In this document: piece after piece, positions 1 through 12,400 of the stretch
Layout of the letters: every line of letters starts with the position of its first letter
How positions within the stretch are numbered: position 1 is the first letter of the stretch
NCBI GenBank assembly: GCA_918807975.1
Contig: OU964922.1
Coordinates: 21,440,329-21,504,328, forward strand
DNA from: Aplidium turbinatum
Lineage: Eukaryota; Chordata; Ascidiacea; Aplousobranchia; Polyclinidae
Length of the DNA: 64,000 nt
Direction: 5' to 3'
Translations under genes and position numbers: made by a program
The notes under the pieces: model-generated
The model's input: only the letters and a program-made list of their open reading frames with translations
Told to the model about the DNA's origin: nothing
The model's database searches: none

Positions 1-298
1 AAACGAAAATTTGCTGATTGCAGTTTATCTTCGAACTGAGAAAACCTTTTTAGAACCTTGTCGTCGAAGTTCCACACTCTTACGGAGGTTTTAAGCCCAG
101 GGGTCCGATCCAGAGATAATGACGGGGCGACGTTTTCAGGAAATAAATCGATTGGGGGCTGTCCTTGGCATGTGTTGCCCAAGCGCAAACGTGGAGAACA
201 GAATCATTACTTCATCTTGTCTTTTCTTCGTTCGCCAGCTGGACGTGTTTGTAGTGAGCTATTGAAGCCCACAACGAATCCAAAACAACGTCACTTAC
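1..298. other. HYDIN intron, left edge of window
   Basis: The expected downstream HYDIN motif (a DVINSG-like strand) is not present on the minus strand here, and no family was recognised on either strand. Read as intron sequence. Confidence 0.5.
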
Positions 299-459
299 TC
301 GTATACGCGGGTTTGAAACATGAGCGTGTCTTTGAAGGTGATGGCATTCGTATCACAAATGTACTTCGTATAATCCACCTTCGCTAAAACTATCAATTCA
401 AGATGTCGCGTGCTCTCTTCTACCACTGCATGGTCGGGTTCAACTTCAGTTTCAACAAC
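299..459 (-). CDS. HYDIN: HYDIN exon w66 (last exon in window)
   Basis: 161 nt, phase 0>2. VVETEVEPDHAVVEESTRH and ITFKDTLMFQTRVYE match vertebrate VIETDPEPAHSVLEENYQE and VRFKETLVYQTRVFE. Donor gtaagt. The next exon must supply one base of a split codon beyond the left edge. Confidence 0.95.
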
Positions 460-3400
460 CTAAAATATTTTTGCTCTTTATTTTGTTAAAAAAAGTATCG
501 ACCATTTATGCAATTATTTCCTCAGCAAATAAATATGCACTAGAATAGAGCTATCTGACACCAACGAAAGTGGTTAACGCAAGTTTTTTTGTTGTTGGGT
601 GGTTGCACGCCGATCAAAAGTCCCAAAGAGCTTAGCTACTTTCAACCAAATTCTGACTCGACAGACTTCGTTAGCTGAAAACACGTCAGCGGTGGGTTGA
701 AGTAAGAGTTAGAATAATAATCAAACATCATCACAGGATAACGACAGAAGTGTAATTCAGCCTTCGTGGCTTCATCAAATATCAAGTCAAGCGATGAAAA
801 CTGCCATGTCAGATAAAGGATATGAGTAGCATCGAAGGCCAAATCACACGCAGGTAAACATGAAGAGGTTGAAGTCTGTGCCAGCGCACTTCCGACAGCT
901 CAAAATACCTTCTTTTTGATGCATTTTCCGAGAGGTTTGAGTGGATCCACGACATCTGTCCATTTCACGGTCTGCATCCTGTCGTCCCAATCAGCAACCT
1001 GAGGAAATAATCTACCACTTCAACCATGCACCCCTGGAAGGTTGGAAGATGATGAATAAAATCGAACAGTGTTTTCCAAAGATTGCCTATCCACACATTT
1101 TAAACAAACAAGCAATAACACGATAACAAAGTTGATAAAAAACAACATTTATACAGTAAAATTCGGCAGTAGCCTACTATACGTTTGTTTTGTATTACCG
1201 CTGTAGAAAGGTTATAGTCACACACCAAATGGGATAAATTGTTTTTGAAAAGTGAGATAGATTAACAAAACACGAGCTGGCAGATGACGAGGCATCAGTT
1301 TAACAAGTCGTTGCTACCCCGATAGCTCAATTGGTTAGCGCGTCACTTTTGGAACGAAGAAGCTTCAAGATCAAGCGGCGCTGGTTCGACTCTCGGGGTG
1401 TGCGCTTGAGCAACGCACGTTAAGGGCTGCTCTCCATTCAGCGGCATCTAATGGATGGAATAGTTCCCCGGCAACAAGACTTCAACAATCGGAAACTTCA
1501 CTCTGTCAATCTCGGTGACCGGGCCTGCGTCAGTGATTCAAAGCCTCTACAAGTATGCGAAACTGCCAGGATTAAGCTCTGCAAGAAGCTTTCCCAGTCC
1601 GAGGATAAAGATTCAATCAATCAATCATTACTGCTGACAATGACCACTTCTTGCGGTCGCCCGAAATCATTGCTATCAGCGAACAATGTCATCAATAGTT
1701 GTTTCTCGTCCTTCAGTAATGTCAGTCAACTGGCAAAAATAAACTTCTAAGGCCATAAAAAAAACAAGCATAATTGAATGATTCAGAAGCTGCCCAATTA
1801 TTCTCCAAGCAACAAGAAAATCATAAAGGTCTGATAGAAGAATGACAATGTAATCGCAGATGAACACATCACAAGTCTTTTGCTCGACAAGAATTACACA
1901 AAACATAGCAACCAAAGCTGATGGCATGGCTGATCGAGTCAATTGCTTAATCACAACCATAATGAGTTGATCAACTAAATATTCTTTTGAAGGATATGGT
2001 TGCGCCATTTGTACCCAAGCAGCATTTCATACAGCTTTTAAACTTTACCAAATTTTGGTTTTCCGGTTCATTGAAATCAAGCTGGTGTAGGCTAACAAAC
2101 ACTGCAGCAGTCAGTGGTTTTGTCGTTAGGAGCAAGTCAATGCAAAAGATATATCAAAATGTTTTGAGAAATGTATCAAAATGGAGGGATCGGATCAAAG
2201 TGATGAAGACATGAGTAGCAATGTTATTAATTACCAATGATAACCCGTTTGCACTTTATAGCTTAGTCTTAGAGCCAAGAAAAAAATATCGAATAACCTG
2301 ATCTATGGGCAAAGCAAAAAGTATCTTTGACACATTGCACTTCACGATGGTTTTCTTCACATCGGAAGGTTGGTCGTTGTTGAAGGTAACAGTCAACTCT
2401 TTTGAAGTTCCTGAACAAATTCGAACAATTAGTTTCTCATGTGAATGGCTTGAACACAAAGACGTGACTTGGCAGCTCGACTTGTCACGGTTGATTGAAC
2501 AAATTAAATTCTAAAAAAACTCGCAAGAGTCAGCTGCTGGTCACCACCAGTCGCTATGTTTTTACATAAAGATGTGTCATTTGTCTGAAGATACAGTGGG
2601 TCAGGATAGATTTCTTAATGACACTGGTTTTATAAAACCAACTTCCAAGCTAGCAAAGCACGACTCTGCTTATTCGAATTCTCTCCTTGGCCATGGTGTT
2701 CTGTTTTATGTGTTGAATGACCCAGGTCTCATAATGTGTAAAAAAATAATTAGCTGTCAGCTACTTAGCCCAATCATAAACACTGAGGAAAAGCAACAGT
2801 GCATCAGCAAAAGCGTAGCTGGAGTAACGAACAACTAACCGCTTAGGGAAAAGTCGGTTTGACGTTTTGAGCAGAGTTTCCTTCATAAAAATATCAACGC
2901 AGTTTCGTCAAATAAAAGCTGAGGAACAAACTCACCCGGATGCAAATGGCCTGTGGATGGTGAAAACTTTAAGGAAGGCTGTTCATCAAATTTAAAGCGC
3001 AGAGTGTCACTCGTTGAATGATTCGAGATGGCAAGAGTCCGGGTTTTGGGAACGCCGACGTCACAGTCTCCAAAACTGATGGTCGCGGCCAAATTTCCCA
3101 AGCTTGTCTGGCTGGAATCCGCGCTCAGCTGCTGAGACAAGACATCCATGTCTAGAACACCATCGTCACCAACCAGCGCAGCCATGTCGCCATCAACATG
3201 AAGGTTGTCAAAGGTTATGTCATCCTGTTCAGTAAAAGATGATTGCTTCAAGGAATTATATAAAGCAAACAAGCGAGGAAAAGTCTGTGCGAGTTGCAGA
3301 AAAAACAGTTTTTTGTGTGTCATGGCGTACTGTAGTTGTGGTGGAATAAACAAAATAAGAAAATCTACATAAGAATGTTACCTTAAAGCCTTCCCCATAG

Positions 3401-6400
3401 AGTTGCACTTTATGCTCTTCAAACTGGTTGTTGACCGTTTTTATGACGATCTGTCCCGTGAAAACTTGAGCTCGGCTTGGTTTGAAAATAACATCAAACT
3501 CTGTCGACTCGTCGGGTCCCAGTATCACACTTGCTGTGTACGGGAAGTGATCTGAGTGTTTAAACAAAACACAATACCAGCTCAATGTTTTCTCGCACTA
3601 CACAGCAATTTAGATCCAAAATTTTGTGACATATATTTGACTAGGCTTTCTTTCTACAAAATTTTTTATCGAAAACAATATGATCAGTGTTATTACGTTT
3701 CATGTAAAGACGACATGGGCCTACAATCCTTGTACGCTGCAAATTTTGGAACAAAAAGGTAATTTATTGTGTCACTTCCATTTCATTGGGCTTTCTTTTT
3801 TACAAAGCTTTGAATCAATCAAACTTAATGTAATCAATGTTATTGCGTCCCACTTAGACTTAGAGGAAGGTTAGGCTGTAATATATGTTGTAGAAATGTA
3901 AAACTAATAATGATACTCCTCAAAAAGATTGTTTGAGACAGACATTTTACAGGTCAGGGTTGCATTAGAAACAAGTTGAATGCTTGCATGCTTGCTTGTA
4001 TGCAGCTGGGAACACAATCTTGGTTTAGAGATGACACTGATTCCAAGGTTATACTCCACAGCATTAAATATTGTACACCAGCAAATAAATTGATGTAGAG
4101 TAAATAATAATTTATTTTAACACAGTTGGTTGAGAAATAATCACAATAACCAGTCTCTACAAATGGCGATGTTTAGCCTATCCTCACGGTATTTTAACAA
4201 AAAGACTAAAATACTTTAAATTGACACTTATGTCATTAAATTAATTTAACAAACCAGTCAGGCCAGGCAAGGTTACGGGCATATAGATTTTGGCATCTGG
4301 ATGCATGATCAGGTTGAAGACTTTCTCACAACCGGTCGAAGATAGCTTAGACTCAGCAATATGCAAATCGCTGTCACTCTCCGGCTCTGCATGTTGCTCA
4401 AGTATCAGGTTGACCTTGATATGAACGTAACTGACGTCAGTTTGAAGTTTGTTTGCAATGTGACAAAACAGGCGATGGCATGGCAACAACTTGTTTTCTT
4501 CGCCAAGAAGAAAAACCAAGAAAGCGATTTCAGTCCACTGGACTAAAAGTCCGCATTTACAAGGCGCTATCTATCGTAACAATCTATAAATTTGCCATTA
4601 AAACTTCTCCTGAACTTACATTTTTTTTTCATGAAAGCAACTACAGAAGGCGTTCTAACCCTACAGTATGTATACTGTATAGAATACGGAAAACTATAAT
4701 CAAATATAACTTTTGTACTATACAATTCAAAGTAGGTTAGATATCATGATCTAAAATTGGACTGTAACCACTCCTCGCTAAAACAACGGTTATAATGAGA
4801 CCGCAAATGCACACTACGACATGTTGCTTTATCCCAGCCAATTTTGTATAATTGAACAGGAAAGTAACGACAAAAGGTTAACTGACTGGCAGAGTCGGCA
4901 CAAAACATTCGATGACAGCAAAAGCAAGGTGGTTAGCAACCGTTTTATGCAACATCTAAAACAGTTTTCTTTATAATATAAGTTACTTTGTTTGATCGCA
5001 CAAAATTTAACAAGTAACAACTTTTAAATCGTTTTCACTAGTTACCCATTTTCATACAAAGCAAAAGCTCCGATGACAACGGCAACAGACTAATCATATA
5101 ACTTACTAAATTCGTACGTCTAGGTCAATATAACCACTTTTTAAATTCACACCTTGCTTGGAAAAGTTCCTTCATTTGTGAGAACCAGGGAGAGAGTTTC
5201 GATCCTGTTGACAAGCTGACGCTGGAAGAGAAGGACAGGCTCACCGTGCTTGTTCCGCAACATGGGACGACTCACTGTGACTCTGGGAAGGTTGCCTTCG
5301 CCACAAATCTCAAAAGCAAGGCTCCGTTGCCTCAGAGTTGGAGGCAGGCCATCTACGCAGGCCTGTGAAAAAAAACAAAGCAACCCTACTGTAGCAATTT
5401 TTGACTTTCTCTAAAAAATTAAACTGTTATATTTAACAAAAAGAGGAGGTTGCACCTACTAACATCTGTTAGATTTGCCCATGAAAGAAGAGAAGGGTCC
5501 ACAAAAGATATAAACTGATTAAATGTAAGTTCCACATTCCACAAGTTAAAACAAAAAAGTCAGCAACCTCTCAAGAACATGCAGCTCCACACTTGCTGCT
5601 GTAATACACTTTGTGTAGAAATACATGTTGATAGGAATTTAATGGGCAAGTAAAGGCGGTGATCGATAGTCTGTGGCAAAATTTCTGGTACGATACAAAC
5701 GAGACCAGCCTCATGGGCGAAACACTGTGTCTATCGCTGTCAATTCTTGCTACAATCGGTTGCCGAGAAACATGTCCTGGAGAGGTTGCTGATCTTTTTT
5801 ACTGAACTTGTTATATTTAAGCGATATGTTTTCCACTGTTATAATATTTACTAAGAAGTTTCAATCACCTCAAAATTACACAAATAAGCATGCATGGCGG
5901 GTGGACTGAAAGTCACTGTGACAAAGATGAATCCATGAGGGGGGATCTGTGTTTTGGACACGTCCACATCAAATATGTCGTGGATCCGTGCCGATACTTT
6001 GTTGGAGATTGGTTTCACTAAAATGGCAACGTCCACTGCAATCTGAAAGTTAAACAATGATGCATTGCGTCGCTGATTCTGAAAACAGAAAAACAAGGAA
6101 GAGAATGTGGAAGACAATAACTGATATAACGATTCACTGAAGATAATGCTCCTTTGACTCTCCTTAGATGACGAGCTGAAGAGAAGTTGATGAGATGTTG
6201 AAGAAAGTTTAGTCTCTACTTTTTAGAACAAACATTCTACTGTATATGTTGTGGTATTCATGACTATTTTACTTTTAAGGTTATTTTTGCTTAAAGTTGT
6301 TTTCAATTTTAAGTTTCTTTTTAGTAGAAGAGCATCCTTGTACTAAGATTTTTCTCGGTAGGTAATGCCATGAACTCGTTGAGATGAGTTCTTACTTTGT

Positions 6401-9400
6401 TGGTGTTGGAAATCTTGAATCTGGCGAAGGATTTCTTCCCCACTACGACATTACAGAACAAGAATCTGTTGTCTTCTTCACCATAGACGCCGTTGCCTTC
6501 AAGAACCTGTTTATTGATACAAGTTATTGCTTTGATTTAATGAAGAATGTCCATTGTCCATTATTATAACGACTCTATAGTTCACATGATCAACTTTTAA
6601 TTCAATGGTTCAACACAAAAATTGGAGAGAAAGAGTGACTGTGGATATTCGATGGATAACATCATTAGCATGTAGTTTAACTTGCAGAAAGAAAATTCAA
6701 TCCTGAACAGTACCGTTTTGTTTTGAAGATAAACGCTCAAGTTCTTGCAGACTCGGTGTTCCTCGAATATAGAAGCGATGTCAGTGGTATTGATGTTAGG
6801 CATGCATCCTTCAGCTAGAACTCGGTAGGGTATCCCGGCCGGGCTGTCGTCGGGGTCCCGGTCAGTGATATCGATGGATAGGAACTAAATGTAAAAATAT
6901 TTTGCTGCTGCAATACCTGTGCAGTCGAAAGTCACAGCCTTGGCAAAGTAACTCGCAGAATACCACCTGTATTATTATAACTGTTTGATTTCGTTTGAAA
7001 AAGACTAGTCCATTTGATCGTATAGTTATAACAAGCAGTAGTCTGAGTCTGACACATGTCATCTATCACATTTATCCAGACTACAAGGATACCCAAGAAA
7101 CGCTAGTCATTTCTAAATGTAACACAAAATACTGACTTCTTCATTTTGTTCGATGCTTTCTGCCAGGCAGTCGATATTAACGTTCTGCACAGCCCCGGGC
7201 AAGACTGTACCAAATCCTGGGTAAACTGTAAAACATCCCACTGGCACGCGGGTCGGATTGTTGCCAAACTCTTGTCGGGTGAAAGTGGCTCGGCCCATTT
7301 TGGCTGTGATCAAAAGTAAGTCGGTGAGCTATGTCGATTACAAAATGTTTTGCTTCAGTTTAAAGTCAGAATACCATTGACAACTGAGCCAAAAGAGAAG
7401 GCTCATGCTTGTCCAAAAAGAAATACCTTAAAAATAAAATCTAAAATATTTTTAATGCTATATAATTTTCTACACTTAGACCTTAGTTGTATGCATTTAC
7501 AGTATCGTACAACAAAACCATGCGGTCACAATGATGGCTTACCCACTGAGCGACTTGCCGAGGTGTCCTTTGATTTCCCTCGCTTTCCACTAACCACCAC
7601 TGGCCGGGGACGAATGGGCGGAGCTTCACGGATCATCTTTGTAATGACGTACTAAGAAACAAGTGGATTTGTTGAGCAAACGTAACATACTTTTTTCAAA
7701 GAAACAAATGGTGCCATTTTTCTTGTGAATTGCAGGTACTATTTCATGCAAGCAATTTACTTGAATGTAAAAGTACTCTGTACCATATCTGATACAAGAA
7801 CCACACGCTCAGGGAAGTTACAATGTTAAGTTTTAATTTTGTTTGTTAAGTTTCAAATTGTTGAAAGATGCCTAGCTAGAGTTTCTATAGCAGGGTGGCT
7901 GCTTGACTAGAAGACCTTCCAGGTCACTTCGCAGCCACCCGTTGCGGTATCCACACATTCTATGTGGTCGTTTGTATTATTTGACTTTGCTTTGAATGTG
8001 TGTATTTATACTCGCAACAAAAATAAACGCCAATCAATCAATAGATTAATTGATGTTTGGAACAAATGTTAAATTTTTCAATCTTATTAGCGTAATGTAT
8101 TTGTTCTTTACGTAGGTCTGGTTTCGAATCTCCACTGAAGCGTCTTATTTTCTTTGTAATTTACCCATGAGAACTACAAGCCGGTCAGCAAGATAAAAAT
8201 GAGAATTTTTATTTGTAGTTGTCTTGGTTGGAAATATTCTTCAGACATGATTAAACCGTTAAAACCAAATTGAGGATGAATAGGAAACCAACCTTGAAAT
8301 CAAACTCTCCTTTATTTTCAATGGTGAACGTTCGCGTCTTTTTCGAGTTTAAAAGCATTGGTCCGAAGTTGATGTCCGTATTCGGAAAAATCACGTATTT
8401 GCTAAACACGCTTCTTACCTGAAAAGTAGCATCAATTGTAGATTTTACAGAACTTCAACGTCTTTGAAATATTACTTTTCAAACATTTGCAATTTGACAA
8501 TAATTCTTTTGATGCTACGTAGAACAAACATCACCTGTTCTAGATCCTTGATGAAACATGTAGTGTTCAATGTTCATGTGATCGACAAAATGTAAAAAAT
8601 AAAAACTGACATTGTTCTGTAACCTGCTAGTGCTGTAAAGACTTTACCGATACCAGAAGATCAAATTATTATTTATATTTAGATAAACTTAAAATACGAC
8701 ATCAAACGTCAAAAACAATACGTGTTAAAAATCGTAAATCCTTTTTTCCGTTGAGTAATCTAAACGATAAGATGTTGCGATAAGTTGGCATATATTCTGA
8801 CGTTTCGTCGATCAGGCGCGACTGACTTCCTCCAAAGGCAAGATAAACTAATGATTACCCGTCCGTTTATGACAAAACAAAGCATGTTGGATTGTTGATG
8901 CAGCAGCGAAACAAGTAACATGAACACGTTTCCTCTGCTGAAATGCGTAGTTGGAGATGAAGCCACCGTTCTCCAAATATTATCAGCTGGCAAGCACGTC
9001 ACATCAAAACCACTACACTTTATTCGAACATCGTTTCTACGCTGCCATTATAACGTTGCAAAATACCGAGTAGATATTTCGAAAGTCCTTACTGATATTC
9101 TGACGGGTATAGACGCAACAATTTCCTTCCCGTCTGCAATTGTAGGCTCAACAATGTTGCACTTCAACAACGAAACGTCCCGTATGGAGATCTCGCTCTG
9201 ACAGCGAAATATGACTTGAATCTGCAATTGAAGGCGAGGTGGGTAAGCTTCGACACGCTGTACATTTATTAGCTTGATTTTGAGTAAGCACATTTCCAGT
9301 ATCCTGACTGGCTGAATTAAAAAATAGGCTCTAGAGACGAACCTATATGCCTTGGTGTGATACTGTGGTCATTGGTGTGCAGTGTGCACTGTACAGGTTG

Positions 9401-12400
9401 TCTTTAAAACAGTTACTATCATTACACAATGCATTAACTTGCTATTTTGATGTCAATTGATCATAATACTTCACAGGATGTAAAGAAATAACTCAAAATC
9501 TTATGTTTTGTGTTTAACTTGACTTACGATAGTTGGCCGGTCGTTAGGTATCAACGTTCCCTTTTGGGGTAAAACGCTGAAAAGTGTATTCACTGGAGGA
9601 CACCCAGGAGGAGCGCCGTCGAACTTGAAGCTAAAAACAAAGTCCATAAAATCATCATCATCACGTTAGGCAAAGCTTCCAGAAGATTTCGAATGAAAAA
9701 ATTTCAACAGAACGCTTCCAAGAACGCATCAAACATTCATGTAGCGAAACGTAAGGAGAGCCACAGGGAAGCCACAGACCAAACGTCATGATGCCAATTT
9801 ATAAACACACACACAACTTCTAAGTGATTTAATGCAGAAATAATATTGTCAGAATTACAAGACTAACAAAACATAAGCTTACACACCATCATGTAATTCA
9901 CACCATCATGTAACACACCATCATGTAAAAAGTGATTTAATGCAGAAATAATATTGTCAGAATTACAAGACTAACAAAACATAAGCTTACACACCATCAT
10001 GTAATAAACTTTGTTGATGAAAGCTATCGATGTGGTGCATACTGTATAAAATATTGTGGTTTAAGTTGGGGATCCCCAGAACTGTTATAGCCTACAATCA
10101 TACCATGGAGTGAGACATGCCAAAAATGTACTGACATGACATCCACATTAAATTCTAGAGACAATTAGAGTGGAAAAATGAAATTCAACCAACTTACTTA
10201 ACAAAATTGGAGAAAAGAGAATGCATGGGTTTTCTCTTACGCCAACACAGTAATTCTAGAGTTCATTCGTGATGGGCTCAGAGTCATTTTCTAAAGTGGT
10301 TGAACTACTAAGTGCAATCTATGCAAGCTTCCGAGCAGAATGCTTACTTGAAACCAATTTCGTATTTTCCTTTATTCTTTAACGAACAAGTTTGCTTCGT
10401 CTCATCCTGCACTCTCAAGCTCCCGAAGTCCAATCCTCCGTCAGCTCCTTTTGGAAAGCTCATGTCAAGGGCCACGTCATATGCCTCTGCAGTTACTTGT
10501 ATGTTTTCGGTCTGCACCAAACCCATGATGTTTCCTGCATCTAACACCTTGTGATACAAAAAAGGATAAGGTTTGATGGTCACAATTGAACCGATACCTT
10601 AGGTCTGTCGAACCAGGTTTCGTTGTAATGAAACTCTTTATAGTTTTCAGAGCACAAGCACAACCGAAAATAGATGTTCTATGTGAATGAAAAATACCCA
10701 TCCTGTTAAATTTTAATGACAATAAATTGGTTGATAACTTTATTATCTAGATTTTATATAATGTAATATTTTCCATAAAGGTGAAGTCGATTGCTAAGAA
10801 AAATGTCTGAAAGATATTGTGCTGATTGCGTATCACCAACTGTGCCTAGCAAACACATGGCGTAGTATCAAATGTGCAAGAGAAACCAAGATATTGTTAA
10901 AAGCATTTTTACCTCAAGGCGGATTGCTTTCTTTATGTTGCTTGCCTTTGTGGCTCTAAAGTTGAGCTGGAGAGCAAACTCGCAGCGTGGTTCAACAATT
11001 CCACTTTCTTGATTGAGAGAAAAATCGTCGCCCAAGTTTTCCATGCCGGTGACATGCCACGCGACGGGGAGCATTGTAGAGTTGCGCAGGTACAAGCTGC
11101 GGGAGTCTTTGCGGTGCAAAAGAATCTGAGAGAAAATCGCAGTTTAAATTAACAAAAGTTCTTATGAAAGGAAATTCTGCTACACACTCAAATTCTCCGG
11201 CCATAAGCAGATATTTCACGAAAAAGAATTTTAAACCGCTTAAGAGGTGATAACATTAACGGTCATTAGCCATCAACCGAAAAAAAGTAGCAATTCCAAT
11301 ATGCAGGTGGGGTTTGGCTTACTCATCGGTCTGCGCGCGCGGAGAAAGAAACTGCTGACCATGTCGTTCTTGAATGTCTCATTTACAAGGCGCCATATAG
11401 AATGCATGGCATAGCAAAATGGACGAAGCTACATTCACTGGGTTTCCATCACCTACCCTGAAATCCGTACAATCCTGACTCACACGAAAAAGTAGCAGTA
11501 CTTAGTTGTATTTGAGTTGTACATATAACACTTTCGGAAATCAACAACAAACCTTATCAAAGTGCAGGTGCTTCCTGTCTATCTCCAGCTCCGGCCTGAC
11601 ACCGAAGCAGGCGACATTGAAACATATTGGTTCAGGATTTTCCCGCACGCAACAAACGATGGTGTCCACGAACCTACCAGCAGCCTTGGGATACGCCCAG
11701 ATCCACAAGAGCTGGAGACGAATAGACAAACTAATTTCACGCCATAATTTCACTTGATAATAACAATTTCCCGTCGCGCTCATACCATGGGATGCCAACA
11801 AACATTGGCTAACACCAGTCGATGAAGAACGCCAGTTTTGCACAGTTGGCATCTCACTAACTGGGCGGTTGCATAAGAAGGGAACTTGATGAGGAAGAAA
11901 GGAACAACGTATAAATCAAACAACAACTAAGTTGACAAATCTGAAATTGAGTTCGTTTGTAGCAAATCTACTGCAGGCTAGCTTGCTTGTAAGAAGAAAA
12001 TGAGAACATTGGAAATGTGTATTTGTAGCTAATATCTCATACACAAAAAACGAGGTTTTTCTGAAATAACACACTTTCGTAATAGATCATCACCGATGTT
12101 ATAGATAGATCATAAATATGCAATGAGCCTCCTCGTCATTGAAGATACATAGCCTAGTTGTTATGGCGTTTGATTAGCTTTAAAAGGTTTCTGGTTCAAA
12201 CACTACACAGTAAGAGAGCACGCGCTACCTTGACAAGGCTCTGGCATGACAAAACGGAAGCAGCTGACCTGACGACTATATAACTTATCGTTAGTTCCAG
12301 TTGTCTGCTGTGATGCCCACGCAGCAAAATCTGTCTTTTGTCGTCGCTAAATTGTCTTCCATTATTGAATCAATATAAAAAAGACACATTTTGTTAGATT

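Noticed and set aside
58-387. 109-codon plus-strand ORF
   Set aside because: Its second half is the antisense of HYDIN exon w66 and the first half shows no family features.
1316-1400. Possible functional tRNA gene
   Set aside because: A and B boxes are present, but the D and T arms do not fold cleanly, the middle is too long, and the sequence continues into a SINE body.
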